Shown: piece by piece, positions 33,641 to 42,459 of the stretch
Position numbering within the stretch: position 1 is the stretch's first letter
How the letters are laid out: every line of letters starts with the position of its first letter
DNA from: Gp6-AA40 sp035492455
GTDB taxonomy: Bacteria > Acidobacteriota > Vicinamibacteria > Vicinamibacterales > UBA2999
Assembly: GCA_035492455.1 (NCBI GenBank)
Contig: DATJJE010000016.1
Span: forward strand, 62,001-126,000
Length of the DNA stretch: 64,000 nucleotides
Direction of reading: 5' to 3'
Notes under the pieces: generated by a model
What the model was told of the DNA's origin: nothing
Database searches by the model: none
The model's input: only the letters and a program-made list of their open reading frames with translations
Translations under genes and position numbers: made by a program

Positions 33641-36559
33641 ATGAATCGTCTTGTCATGACCGCGTTGGCTCTCGCGGTGCTGACTGGACTTGCGGCGCCC
33701 GCGCGCGCGCAGGTCGTCGGCCAGATCCAAGGCACCGTGACCGATGCGCAGGGGGCGGTGCTGCCCGGCGTGTCGTTGACCCTGCGGAATACCGAAACCG
33801 GCGCCGTGCGTACCACGGTCAGCGAAGGCGACGGCCAGTACCGTTTGTCGGGACTGCAGCCGGGCACGTATGAACTGAAAGCGGAGCTGCAGGGCTTCGC
33901 AACCGTCGACGTCGAGCGCTTGACGATTACCATCGGCCTGCAACTGCAGCAGGACCTCAAGATGCAGCTTCAGAGCCTGCAGGAAACGGTCACTGTCACG
34001 GGTGAGGCGCCCGTGATCGAAGTGACGCGCACCGAGGTCGCGCAGGTAATCACGCAGGAGCAGATCGACACGCTGCCGATGACCGACCGCCAGCCAGCGA
34101 GCCTCGTGCTGCTGCTGCCCGGCACCAACATGGACAACACGCAGGTGCGCCGCGCGCAGGCGAACATCGGCGCCGGCGGCATCAACAACCAGATGAACGC
34201 GTACTTCCTCGACGGCGCGTCCAACTGGTCCACGAATTCCGGTCAGCAGCACGCGGAGATGCCTCAGCTCGCCATCCGCGAATTCCGTGTGAACGTCGCG
34301 CAGGCGTCCGCCGAGCATGGCGGCAACGTCGCGGGTCTGGTGAGCATCGTCACGCGCAGCGGAACGAACCGCTTCAGCGGCGAGGCGCTCGAGTTCTTCA
34401 AGAACCAGAACCTGCAGGCGCGCGACAAGAACGCGGAGGACGTCGGCGCGGCGAAGCCGGACTACAAGCGAAACAACTGGGGGCTCGCGCTCGGCGGACC
34501 GATCCTCAAGGACAAGGTGCACTTCTACAGCGCCATCGAGTATCAGACGGAGAACAAGTCGTTCACCGTCAACACGGGCCAGCCGCAGTTCTACAACAAG
34601 CTCGAAGGAGTGTTTCCGACCAACTATCTCCGCCACAAGTATTTCCTTCGCGGCGACTGGCAGATGTCGCAGGCGCAGAGCGTGTTCGTCCGCTGGGGAC
34701 GCGACTTCGAACATATCGACTGCGAAGCCTGCGGCGGAAGAAACGCGGCCTTCAGCCAGAGCTACGTCGAGTCGCCGCGCGACACGAACGTGGCCGGGCA
34801 TACCTGGGTGATCAGCAATCGTGCGCTGAACGAGTTCCGGATCCAGTACCCGGCGCGTTTGTGGAACGCGAACGGACCTCCCGGGACGCCGGTGTGGGAC
34901 CGGCCGGGAGAATTCCCGCCTGAACGATTCAACGGCTATACGCAGGTCTACAACTTCCCGAGCCTGCAGTGGGGGTCGGCGAGCGCCAGCCTCAACTTCA
35001 CGAAGCGCTTCGAGCTGAAGGACGATTATTCGTACTCGGCGGGGGCGCATCAATGGAAGTTCGGCGCCGGGTACGAAAAGTACATCTCGCCGGAAGACGT
35101 CGTGGCGAATCTGGGGACCTGGACGTTTGCGACCGACCAGTTCTTCGACGGATCGGCGGGGGCAATTGCGGCGCTCAGAAACCCGGTCACGTTCACCGCG
35201 TCGTTCCCATCAACCGTGCGCAAGCTGCGCAACTACTGGTTCAACGGCTACGCGCAGGACGAATGGAAACCGCTCGCCACTCTGACGCTGAACCTCGGCG
35301 TCCGCTATGACCTCCAATACCATTCGTTCAACAACCAGCTCGACTTCACCGGCCGCGAGGTGCTGAAGCAGCTGATCAACCCCACGTCGCGTCACGACAA
35401 CAACAATATCGGGCCACGCGTCGGTGCCGCGTGGGACGTCCGCAACAATGGAAAGACGCTCGTGCGCGGCGCCTACGGACGCTTCTACCAGTACTTGCCG
35501 CAAGGCGGGCTGCGCAACGAGCTCGGGACGCTGTTGCAGAACAGCGTCAGCATCACCAACCCGTCGTATCCGGATCCGTACGGCGGATTGTCGCCACAGG
35601 CGTTCGTCACCGTGTCGGCGCGGCCGAACGTGAACATCCTCGACGACGACATTCAGAACATGATCGGTGACACCGTGACGGGCGGCGTCTCGCGGCAGCT
35701 GATCGCGAACCTGGCGCTGCATGTGGACGGCGTCTACACGAACCTTCGCCACTTCTCGCGCACGGAGAACATCAATCAGCCGCGGCCGGCGTTCGACTTC
35801 ACGACGCTCGATGCGGCGACGGCGGCCAAGATCGCGGCGTTCTCGGCGGCGCAGCTCAACGCCGCGCGTCCGCTGGCGAACTGGGGCAACGTGACACAGC
35901 TCACCGCCAACGGCTGGAGCAACTACCGCGCGCTCTACGTGCGCCTCGACAAGCGCATGGCGAACCGCTACATGTACCTGATCTCGTACACGCGCGACTG
36001 GACGACCAACTCGGTGGACAGCGTGTCCGACTTCTACCATCCCGACCTCGACACGGGCCCGAGCGGGCGCAAGCACACGCTGGTGGCCAGCGGCACGGCA
36101 CGGCTGCCGTACGACATTACATTCGGCGCGGTCTGGACGATTCGTACCGCGCTGCCGTACAGTGCGCTCTCGGGCGTCGACTTCACCGGCGACGGTACGG
36201 TCGACTTCGTACCGGGGACGAGCCGCAATCTGGCCGGACGCGACAGCAAGAACACCGCGTACGTGCTGCAGAAGGTGAACGAGTGGCGCGCGGTGCGCAA
36301 CCTGGCGCCGATTCCCGCCAACCAGCTGCAGAGCAGCGACTTCAATCGCTTCGACCTCCGCGTCAGCCGCGCCGTCGCGATTGGCGGCGGCCGCAGCGTG
36401 GATCTCGTCGCGCAGGTGTTCAATCTGTTCGGCCGCGATAATCTGGTTGGCGGCACCGGCGGCACCTTCGTCAACAACGCGTTGTCGAACGCCTTCGGCA
36501 AGTACGGCGTGGCGGGTCCGCGCCAGGAAGCGGAAGTCGGGATCAGCTTCAAGTTCTAG
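33641..36559 (+). CDS. TonB-dependent receptor, Oar-like
   Basis: A 972-residue outer-membrane receptor with a signal peptide (ALAVLTGLAAPARAQ), a carboxypeptidase-regulatory-like domain (VVGQIQGTVTDAQGAVLPGVSL, about 25-105), a plug domain (NQMNAYFLDGASNWSTNSGQ) and a beta-barrel ending EVGISFKF. Ligand is unknown. The ATG has AGAGGA upstream. The next gene, a B3-like metallo-beta-lactamase-fold protein, follows 58 bases later with a GTAGGG-type palindrome in between. Confidence 0.93.
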   Translation: MNRLVMTALALAVLTGLAAPARAQVVGQIQGTVTDAQGAVLPGVSLTLRNTETGAVRTTVSEGDGQYRLSGLQPGTYELKAELQGFATVDVERLTITIGLQLQQDLKMQLQSLQETVTVTGEAPVIEVTRTEVAQVITQEQIDTLPMTDRQPASLVLLLPGTNMDNTQVRRAQANIGAGGINNQMNAYFLDGASNWSTNSGQQHAEMPQLAIREFRVNVAQASAEHGGNVAGLVSIVTRSGTNRFSGEALEFFKNQNLQARDKNAEDVGAAKPDYKRNNWGLALGGPILKDKVHFYSAIEYQTENKSFTVNTGQPQFYNKLEGVFPTNYLRHKYFLRGDWQMSQAQSVFVRWGRDFEHIDCEACGGRNAAFSQSYVESPRDTNVAGHTWVISNRALNEFRIQYPARLWNANGPPGTPVWDRPGEFPPERFNGYTQVYNFPSLQWGSASASLNFTKRFELKDDYSYSAGAHQWKFGAGYEKYISPEDVVANLGTWTFATDQFFDGSAGAIAALRNPVTFTASFPSTVRKLRNYWFNGYAQDEWKPLATLTLNLGVRYDLQYHSFNNQLDFTGREVLKQLINPTSRHDNNNIGPRVGAAWDVRNNGKTLVRGAYGRFYQYLPQGGLRNELGTLLQNSVSITNPSYPDPYGGLSPQAFVTVSARPNVNILDDDIQNMIGDTVTGGVSRQLIANLALHVDGVYTNLRHFSRTENINQPRPAFDFTTLDAATAAKIAAFSAAQLNAARPLANWGNVTQLTANGWSNYRALYVRLDKRMANRYMYLISYTRDWTTNSVDSVSDFYHPDLDTGPSGRKHTLVASGTARLPYDITFGAVWTIRTALPYSALSGVDFTGDGTVDFVPGTSRNLAGRDSKNTAYVLQKVNEWRAVRNLAPIPANQLQSSDFNRFDLRVSRAVAIGGGRSVDLVAQVFNLFGRDNLVGGTGGTFVNNALSNAFGKYGVAGPRQEAEVGISFKF

Positions 36560-36564
36560 TTACC

Positions 36565-36589
36565 GTAGGGCGGGTCCTGAGGACCCGCC
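36565..36589 (+). repeat. GTAGGG-headed palindrome (copy a)
   Basis: GTAGGG is followed by a perfect 10-bp inverted repeat GGCGGGTCCT / AGGACCCGCC around one base. It starts six bases after the TAG stop of the receptor gene, so it can form an RNA hairpin between the receptor and the next gene. Related copies are at 47485, 48846 and 55783. Confidence 0.8.
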
Positions 36590-36617
36590 AGATTTTCCGG
36601 GAATGTTTGGAGGAGTA

Positions 36618-37550
36618 ATGAGAGGGACACGCATCACAACGCTCGCGCTTGCCTGCCTCGCCACCGGCGCTCTGATCAGCGCGCAGACCGCGGGGCCGGC
36701 GCCCGGCGAGTCGCTCAGCCAGAGCTATCGCGGCAGCCAGTCGCGCAACGTCGAGTATCAGAAGATCGCGCCCTTCAAGGTGATGGACAACGTCTATTAC
36801 GTTGGACCGGGCAGCGTGTCGGTGTGGCTCGTGCCGACCAACGCGGGACTGATCCTGATCGACACGGCGCAGGAGCCCTATGTCGACACGGTGATCGACA
36901 ACATCCGTAAGGTCGGCTTCGACCCGAAGAATATCAAGTACATCCTGCTCACGCACGGTCATCTCGATCACTTCGGCGGCGCCAACAAGATCAAGGCGCT
37001 CTCCGGCGCGCGCGTCGCGCTCACCGAAGGCGATTGGAACTTCATGGAACAGCAGGCGAAGGCGCGTCCGCCGAAGGCGGGTGACGAGCCGCCCGCCCGC
37101 GACATGGTGATCAAGGAAGGCGACACGATCACGCTCGGCGACACGAAGATCAAGGTCTACGTGCTGCCGGGTCACACACCCGCGTCACCTGCCTACGAGT
37201 TCACGGTGTACGACAACAAGAAGCCGTACAAGGGTTTCGTGTTCGGCGGCCCGGGGCCGCGCAATGGCGTCCAGGGCGGCACCGAGTTCCTCCAGAGCAT
37301 CGAGCGGCTCGAGAAGAACTTCACCGACGTTCAGGTTGCCCTGAACGTGCACAGCTATCTGAATAGCTACCCGTATCCGAACAACATGGGGATTCTGGAG
37401 CTGCGCGACGTCAAGGCGAAGAATCCGAACGGGCCCAATCCGTTCATCAACAACGCGCTATGGCGTCAGTGGCTGAAAGATGCGCACGCCGGCGCGGTGA
37501 AGTACATCGCCGAGGAGAAGGCGAAGGCGGAGAAGGGGCAGACTAACTAA
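36618..37550 (+). CDS. Subclass-B3-like metallo-beta-lactamase fold hydrolase
   Basis: A 310-residue secreted protein with a signal peptide (TTLALACLATGALISAQ). The metal motif is THGHLDHFGG, with further ligand candidates in LPGHTPASPAYEF and LNVHSYLNSYPYP, the spacing seen in subclass B3 enzymes (HxHxDH, His196, His263). Compared with true B3 lactamases the body is longer and Lys/Glu-rich at the C-terminus. It may be a lactamase, lactonase or other hydrolase; resistance should not be assumed. GGAGGAG precedes the ATG. A repeat-derived hairpin follows its TAA stop. Confidence 0.88.
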   Translation: MRGTRITTLALACLATGALISAQTAGPAPGESLSQSYRGSQSRNVEYQKIAPFKVMDNVYYVGPGSVSVWLVPTNAGLILIDTAQEPYVDTVIDNIRKVGFDPKNIKYILLTHGHLDHFGGANKIKALSGARVALTEGDWNFMEQQAKARPPKAGDEPPARDMVIKEGDTITLGDTKIKVYVLPGHTPASPAYEFTVYDNKKPYKGFVFGGPGPRNGVQGGTEFLQSIERLEKNFTDVQVALNVHSYLNSYPYPNNMGILELRDVKAKNPNGPNPFINNALWRQWLKDAHAGAVKYIAEEKAKAEKGQTN

Positions 37551-37627
37551 GCTCCAAGCTCCAAGTTCCAAGTTCCAAGCTCCAAATCCCAAGGGTTGGT
37601 TGCGCGGCAACCAGCTTCTTGGGATTT
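37551..37627 (+). repeat. Heptad array plus nested hairpin (terminator-like)
   Basis: GCTCCAA/GTTCCAA units start directly after the TAA stop of the hydrolase gene. They run into AAATCCCAAG (37584-37593), which pairs perfectly with CTTGGGATTT (37618-37627); inside lies a second hairpin GGTTGC/GCAACC with loop GCG. The following bases are CGTTTCT. It can plausibly terminate transcription. Confidence 0.8.
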
Positions 37628-37676
37628 CGTTTCTATGCTGGCTGATCGCGGAGGGCAGTCGTTTCGAAACGCGCGA

Positions 37677-38705
37677 TTATGGTTCGAGCGATGCGACGTA
37701 GGCGCTGATCGCGATCGCGTCGTCTTCGCTGAGCTTGGCGACGGGTGCCTTCATGAACGCGGCATTGGTGCCCGCGCGGGCCCCCTGCTGGAAGTCATAG
37801 AGCGCGCGGCCGATGTAGCTCGCCGACCGGCCGGCAATGGTTGGCACGATGACGTTCTTCAGCATCATGCCGCGCATGTCGGCGCCGTGGCACGTGCCGC
37901 ACTTCGCCGTCGTCACCAGCGCTTCGCCCTTCTTGATGCTGCCAATCGGCGCGTAGGCGACGAATCCTGAACGCGGATTCCGCAGGATGTTCGTCTGATA
38001 CGTATCCTCCGGCATCTCGACGATGCGATTGCCGAGCGGAATCGTGTCGCTGCCTTCCTCCTTCAGGAAGAGGCCGTTGACTGTCGCGGTGAACTTCGGG
38101 ACCGTTTCCGACTCCACGACACGCACCCATTTCGTGTACTTGACGGACGAGAAGTAGTCGGCCGCCGCCTGCGCTTCGGCATCCGTCAAATTGCGCGCGA
38201 TGGCCTGCATCTCGTATCCGTTCGCCTTGTTGGGATCGGCTGTGTGCCGCTTGCCCGACTTGAAGTCGGCGAGCTGCTGCAGGATGTAGTCGCGCGGCAG
38301 TCCCGACACGCTGCCATTCTGCATCAGCCCCTTGCCGTTCGGCAGATGGCAGATGCCGCACGCGCGCACGCCGTTGGCCTCCTTGCCGTGCGCGACGATG
38401 TCGGGCATCGGCGGGTGATCGTTCGGAAACCAATCAGCCGGGTTGTAGCGCGCGTTGATCTGTGCGACGGAGAACGTGCGCTCGCTGCCGGCAAGCGTGC
38501 GCGGCGTGTTGTTCGGATCGGTCGGCAGCCCCCCGGGACGATCGCACGGATCGGCGCGCTCGCCCTGGCACTTCTGCGTGTAGTCACCCGGGTTGGCGGG
38601 ATAGGCAATGTATCCGTACGCCCACAGCGGAATCATCGTCATCTGCGCGCGCACCACCAGCGATGCCGCGGCGCACAATATTCCGACCAGCAGGACTCGT
38701 CGCAT
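37677..38705 (-). CDS. Secreted dihaem cytochrome c
   Basis: A 342-residue protein with a signal peptide (VLLVGILCAAASLVVRAQ) and two CxxCH haem sites: CGICHLPNGKG and CGTCHGADMRGMM. Met ligands are likely in GYEMQAIARNLTDAEAQAAADYFSS and in the second domain's APVAKLSEDDAIAISAYVASL region. The architecture is that of cytochrome c4/c553-like two-domain electron carriers with an extra N-terminal segment (residues 20-110) and a central non-haem insert. It is divergent from the truncated haemoglobin gene. Confidence 0.92.
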   Translation of the reverse strand: MRRVLLVGILCAAASLVVRAQMTMIPLWAYGYIAYPANPGDYTQKCQGERADPCDRPGGLPTDPNNTPRTLAGSERTFSVAQINARYNPADWFPNDHPPMPDIVAHGKEANGVRACGICHLPNGKGLMQNGSVSGLPRDYILQQLADFKSGKRHTADPNKANGYEMQAIARNLTDAEAQAAADYFSSVKYTKWVRVVESETVPKFTATVNGLFLKEEGSDTIPLGNRIVEMPEDTYQTNILRNPRSGFVAYAPIGSIKKGEALVTTAKCGTCHGADMRGMMLKNVIVPTIAGRSASYIGRALYDFQQGARAGTNAAFMKAPVAKLSEDDAIAISAYVASLEP

Positions 38706-38727
38706 GACCGGAGTCTACACTAGGTAA

Positions 38728-39105
38728 ATGGACGAACCGGATATCTACGCGGCGATCGGTGAGGACGGATTTCACCGGCTCATCGCCGCGTTCTACCGGC
38801 AGGTGCCGGGCGATGACATTCTCGGGTCGATGTATCCGCGCCACGATCTCGCCGGCGCGGAGCAGCGGCTTCGCGACTTTCTCGTCGGCCGCTTCGGCGG
38901 CCCGCAGCGCTACATCGAGCAGCGCGGCCACCCGCGGCTGCGCATGCGACACATGCCGTTCGCCGTCAACCCGGCGGCGCGGCAGCGATGGATGCAGCTG
39001 ATGATGAATGCGCTCGACGAAGCCAAGCTGCCGTCCGACGTTGACGCGTTCCTGCGCGAGTTCTTCGAAGGAGTGTCCGCTATGCTCGTCAATCGCGCGG
39101 ATTAG
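38728..39105 (+). CDS. Truncated haemoglobin, group II-like
   Basis: A 125-residue globin. Landmarks are FHRLIAAFYRQVPGDDILGSMYP (helices B-C), RLRDFLVGRFGGPQRYIEQRG, and RMRHMPFAVNPAARQRWMQLMMNAL, which holds the proximal His and the Trp typical of group II. It probably binds O2 or NO in the cytoplasm. Twenty-two bases separate it from the divergent cytochrome gene; DinB-superfamily genes follow on the same strand. Confidence 0.93.
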   Translation: MDEPDIYAAIGEDGFHRLIAAFYRQVPGDDILGSMYPRHDLAGAEQRLRDFLVGRFGGPQRYIEQRGHPRLRMRHMPFAVNPAARQRWMQLMMNALDEAKLPSDVDAFLREFFEGVSAMLVNRAD

Positions 39106-39151
39106 TTGGCGGGTGGTCGTTAGTGGTTTGTCGTCGGTAGTAGGAGTTACC
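39103..39151 (+). repeat. Degenerate GTCGTTAGTGG-type repeat
   Basis: The short gap after the haemoglobin TAG stop is built from related words (GGTGGTCGTTAGT, GGTTTGTCGTC, GGTAGTAGG). It may be another member of the roughly 9-bp repeat class, but the units are few and divergent. It ends with the ribosome site of the next gene. Confidence 0.35.
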
Positions 39152-39610
39152 GTGCGTAAACAGGATCTCTCCCATCCCGCACAACGCGCAGAGCTGCTCG
39201 AGCGGCTGCGACGGCTCACGCCCGCGAGTCCGCGCGGGTGGGGACGTATGACGCCGCATCAGGCGGTATGTCATTTGAGCGATGCATTCCGCGCGATGAT
39301 GCGCGACACGCCCGTCACGTCGATCGGCAATCCATTCTCGCGCACCGTCATCAAGTGGGTCGCGCTCAACGCGCCGGTGAAATGGCCGCCGGGCGTGAAA
39401 ACGGTGCCGGAAGTGGATCAGGAGATTGGTGGCACCAAGCCGGTTGAATTCCTGCGTGACCGGCAGCAGCTCGAGCAGTTGATGGAGCAGTTCGCGACGC
39501 GAACTGGAGAGTACCAGCCGCACCCGATTTTTGGCCGTCTGACGCAAGCCGAGTGGCACCGCTGGGGCTGGCGGCACATGGATCACCACCTGCGCCAGTT
39601 CGGTGTTTAA
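39152..39610 (+). CDS. DUF1569 (DinB superfamily) protein
   Basis: A 152-residue cytoplasmic protein. RMTPHQAVCHLSDAFRAMM carries the first helix His residues and the C-terminal WHRWGWRHMDHHLRQFG carries the histidine cluster that forms the metal site in DinB-like bundles; the middle matches DUF1569 (PPGVKTVPEVDQEIGGTKPVEF). Start GTG with TAGGAG upstream. Substrate unknown. Nine bases before a second DinB gene. Confidence 0.87.
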   Translation: MRKQDLSHPAQRAELLERLRRLTPASPRGWGRMTPHQAVCHLSDAFRAMMRDTPVTSIGNPFSRTVIKWVALNAPVKWPPGVKTVPEVDQEIGGTKPVEFLRDRQQLEQLMEQFATRTGEYQPHPIFGRLTQAEWHRWGWRHMDHHLRQFGV

Positions 39611-39618
39611 TACGCGCC

Positions 39619-40095
39619 ATGAGCGACCAGGCGCTGCGCGATCACCTTGTCAGGGCCCTCGATTGGCAGGAGGCGCATGTCGGTTTTGACGACGCGGTGA
39701 AGGATCTGCCGCCGGAGAAACGCGGCCAGCAGCCGCCCGGGTTCGCGCACAGCGTGTGGCAATTGATCGAGCACATGCGCATCGCGCAGGACGACATTTT
39801 CGACTTCTGCGCCAACCAGCGATACGTCCATACCATGAAGTGGCCCGACGACTACTGGCCGAAGGATGCGGCGCCGCCGAATTCCGCCGCATGGGACGAG
39901 TCGGTGGCGTCGTTCAAGCGCGGACGGGAGAAGTTCAAGACTCTCGCCCGCGACACAAAAGATTTGTACGCGTTGGTGCCGACCGGCAAGGGACACCAGA
40001 CATACCTTCGCGCGCTGCTCCTCGTCATCGACCACAACTCGCATCATCTCGGCCAGATCATCGCGGTGCGCCGCGCGGCGGGAGCCTGGCGATGA
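39619..40095 (+). CDS. DinB-family protein
   Basis: A 158-residue cytoplasmic four-helix-bundle protein. SVWQLIEHMRIAQDDIFDFC and LLVIDHNSHHLGQIIAVRRAAGAW supply the three-histidine metal site. It is closely linked to DUF1569 upstream (9 bases) and to an Mpo1-like gene downstream (four-base overlap), so all three are likely co-expressed. Members of the family act as metal-dependent thiol transferases or are uncharacterised. Confidence 0.92.
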   Translation: MSDQALRDHLVRALDWQEAHVGFDDAVKDLPPEKRGQQPPGFAHSVWQLIEHMRIAQDDIFDFCANQRYVHTMKWPDDYWPKDAAPPNSAAWDESVASFKRGREKFKTLARDTKDLYALVPTGKGHQTYLRALLLVIDHNSHHLGQIIAVRRAAGAWR

Positions 40096-40400
40096 CCTTG
40101 ATGGGCGGCCGCACGGCGGAGCAGTGGGTCGCGCAGTACGCGACCAGCCATCAGCACCCGGCCAACCGGTTGTGCCACACCCTCGGCATCCCCCTCATCG
40201 TCATTTCGATTGGGTGGTTCGTCATCGCGTGGCTGCTATCCGCGTCGCTCTGGATGCCCATGACGGTGTTTCTCGTTGGATGGGCGCTGCAGTTTGTCGG
40301 ACACGCGTTCGAGGGCAAGGCGCCAGAGTTCTTCCACGACTGGCGGTTCCTCTTCGTCGGCCTGCGGTGGTGGGTGGCGAAGATTCGCGGCCGCGCATAA
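40092..40400 (+). CDS. Mpo1-like (DUF962) membrane protein
   Basis: A 102-residue protein with two transmembrane helices (LIVISIGWFVIAWLL, MTVFLVGWALQFVG). The motifs YATSHQHPANRLCHTLGIP and HAFEGKAPEFFHDWRFLFVGLRWW give the conserved histidines of the Mpo1/YGL010w family. Yeast Mpo1 is an Fe(II) dioxygenase acting on 2-hydroxy fatty acids, so a similar lipid role is possible. Four-base overlap with the DinB gene. Confidence 0.88.
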   Translation: MTLMGGRTAEQWVAQYATSHQHPANRLCHTLGIPLIVISIGWFVIAWLLSASLWMPMTVFLVGWALQFVGHAFEGKAPEFFHDWRFLFVGLRWWVAKIRGRA

Positions 40401-40413
40401 GCGCGCGTGAAGG

Positions 40414-40986
40414 CTAGGACAGGCGCTTCTCGATCCGCCGATCGGGGATGAACCAGACGAGCGCGACGGCGACGTAGATCGCGTAGGCAAGCCAGCGATC
40501 CACGAACGCCAGCGGGATCGCGGCCGCATACATCGCCAGCGACGCGTAGCCTTTGGCGTCGCTGCCAATCGCTTCTTTGAGACGCGAATGCTCGCCTTGC
40601 GCCGCGATGATCGCGCGCTGCAGCACCGTGTAAGAGATTGCGCACAGCAGCAGCACCGCGCCGTACAACGCGGTCGGCAGCGGTGCGAAGTTATTGCGCC
40701 CCATCCAACCGGTCGCAAACGGAATCAGCGATAGCCAGAAGAGTAGATGCAGGTTCGTCCAGAGAATAGCGGCCGTCATGCGGTCGGCGGCATGAATCAG
40801 ATGGTGATGGTTGGTCCAGTAGATGCCCAGGATGACGAAGCTGAGGACATAGGTGATGAAGACGGGCACGACTGGCAACACGGCATCCCAGTCGGCTCCC
40901 TCTGGAATGCGCAGCTCCAGCACCATGATGGTGATGAGAATGGCGATGACGCCGTCGCTGAACGCTTCGAGACGCGTCTTGTTCAA
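40414..40986 (-). CDS. TMEM175-family potassium channel-like protein
   Basis: A 190-residue membrane protein starting MNKTRLEAFSDGVIAILITIMVLEL, which contains the FSDG signature of DUF1211/TMEM175. Six helices are visible, as in bacterial TMEM175 channels, which conduct K+ as tetramers. YWTNHHHLIHAADRMTA is the usual third-helix region. It overlaps the upstream DUF3014 gene by four bases, so the two are coupled. Confidence 0.92.
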   Translation of the reverse strand: MNKTRLEAFSDGVIAILITIMVLELRIPEGADWDAVLPVVPVFITYVLSFVILGIYWTNHHHLIHAADRMTAAILWTNLHLLFWLSLIPFATGWMGRNNFAPLPTALYGAVLLLCAISYTVLQRAIIAAQGEHSRLKEAIGSDAKGYASLAMYAAAIPLAFVDRWLAYAIYVAVALVWFIPDRRIEKRLS

Positions 40987-41831
40987 TTGAGACGCGATGC
41001 GGGGATGCCGATCGTCATCGCAAACGTCCGCAGCTGCGACTGGATGATGCGGATGTTCTTTGCTCCCATACGCAGCAACTGCTTCTGTGCGCCGTTTAGC
41101 GACTCGAGACGATCGTCGGAATATTGGTAACCGATCCCCTCGCCGGCCTGTTCGACCCGTACGTCGCCGTCGATCGCCGGCACCTTCAGCAGGTCGACGA
41201 TGGCACGCGCGACGCCGTCGTCAATCGACTCCTGGTTGCCGAGCTCGTCGTACGCCGTTTGCAGCAGCGGCTTGAACGACCGATAGAGACGCCCCGCGGA
41301 TTGGGCATCGATCGACGCTGCGGCCGCCGCGATCGGTGCGAACCGCTCGTAGTTGCGTCCGTCGATGACGACCTGGCTGCCGCGCGTCGTTACGCGGAAC
41401 TGGCCGGCCGGCTTGAGCACCTGCAGATGCCGCGACGGATTCATGCCGTGCGAGATGTTGTCTATAACGACGACAAAGTTCCGGATCAGACCTTTGGTGT
41501 TGAGCCACGCGGCCACCAGCCGATTGGATGACAGGATGCCGATGCGTTGACGCACCAGCGCATCGCTGTCGTCGAGCGGCGGCAGGTCGATGTGTTCGAC
41601 GTCGTCTGCGACAGCTTTCGGTGCCGGAGCCGCCGCCTTCGTCTCCGCCGGTCGAGTCGTTGGAGCCGTTCGTCCCCGCAGCAAGTAATACGCAACGGCG
41701 CCGACCACGACGAGTGCGAGCAGGGCAATGACCACGACGCGCAGCGCACCACCTCCGCCGCTGCCGTAGCCTCCCGACGTGAGCGTGTTTTCCGTCGGCG
41801 CCTGATATTCGTAGTCGCCTATGCCTGCCAT
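40983..41831 (-). CDS. DUF3014 membrane-anchored protein
   Basis: A 282-residue protein with a Gly/Tyr-rich cytoplasmic N-terminus, one transmembrane helix (VVVIALLALVVVGAVAYYLL) and a DUF3014 domain (LPPLDDSDALVRQRIG, RNFVVVIDNISHGMNPSRHLQVLKP, YRSFKPLLQTAYDELG). The domain would be periplasmic. Function is unknown. ATG 41831 is chosen because the upstream extension lacks features. Coupled with the TMEM175-like gene downstream. Confidence 0.88.
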   Translation of the reverse strand: MAGIGDYEYQAPTENTLTSGGYGSGGGGALRVVVIALLALVVVGAVAYYLLRGRTAPTTRPAETKAAAPAPKAVADDVEHIDLPPLDDSDALVRQRIGILSSNRLVAAWLNTKGLIRNFVVVIDNISHGMNPSRHLQVLKPAGQFRVTTRGSQVVIDGRNYERFAPIAAAAASIDAQSAGRLYRSFKPLLQTAYDELGNQESIDDGVARAIVDLLKVPAIDGDVRVEQAGEGIGYQYSDDRLESLNGAQKQLLRMGAKNIRIIQSQLRTFAMTIGIPASRLN

Positions 41832-41870
41832 GCCGCGGATGTTAGCAGGTAAAATCCTGAAGTAGCCAAC

Positions 41871-42404
41871 ATGCATCCTGCACTCATGGACGTGCTTGCC
41901 GCGCTCGATCAATCGCGCGAACGACTGCGTGCCGCCGTCGAACGCGTCCCCTCACTGCAACGCGATCATCGTCCGAGCGCGGAACGATGGTCCGTCGCCG
42001 GTGTCGTTGAACATCTCGCGCTCGTCGAAGAGCGGTTCACCGTCCTGATCGGCGATAAGCTCGAGCGTGCGCGGGCGGCGGGACTTGGTCGCGAAGATGG
42101 TTCTCCGGCGTTGTTGTCCACCGAGATGCGAACGCGGCTCGTCGATCGCAGTGAGCGGCGCCAGGCGCCCGATCCAACGCACCCGACCGGTCTCGATTGC
42201 AGCGCTGCGTGGCAACGCGCGGAGGCGGCGCGCGCCGCCTTCCGTCGCTTGATCACTGGCGCCGACGGCCTCGCCCTGGGCACCGTCGTTCACGAACACC
42301 CGCGCTTCGGCGCACTGAACGTGTATCAGTGGGCGGGGTTCCTGGCCGCCCACGAAACGCGACACACTGAGCAGATCATCGAGATCTCCGGCACGCTGCA
42401 ATGA
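41871..42404 (+). CDS. DinB-family protein
   Basis: A 177-residue cytoplasmic protein: SVAGVVEHLALVEERFTVLIG in helix 2 and WAGFLAAHETRHTEQIIEI in helix 4 give the three histidines of DinB-type metal sites. It is divergent from DUF3014 and the third DinB-superfamily gene within 3.3 kb. An alternative ATG lies at 41886. Confidence 0.88.
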   Translation: MHPALMDVLAALDQSRERLRAAVERVPSLQRDHRPSAERWSVAGVVEHLALVEERFTVLIGDKLERARAAGLGREDGSPALLSTEMRTRLVDRSERRQAPDPTHPTGLDCSAAWQRAEAARAAFRRLITGADGLALGTVVHEHPRFGALNVYQWAGFLAAHETRHTEQIIEISGTLQ

Positions 42405-42459
42405 GGGTCGGTGTTCTCGCTTTCAAGCTCCTGAAAGCGTGACCCGATAGGAAAGAGCG

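Noticed and set aside
33575..35053. 492-codon minus-strand open frame opposite the third receptor
   Set aside because: GC-rich third-position bias creates long antisense frames; no recognisable domain or start context.
36569..36589. Classical intrinsic terminator
   Set aside because: The hairpin is strong but is followed by AGATTTTCC, a weak T-tract, and the same sequence is found inside coding regions.
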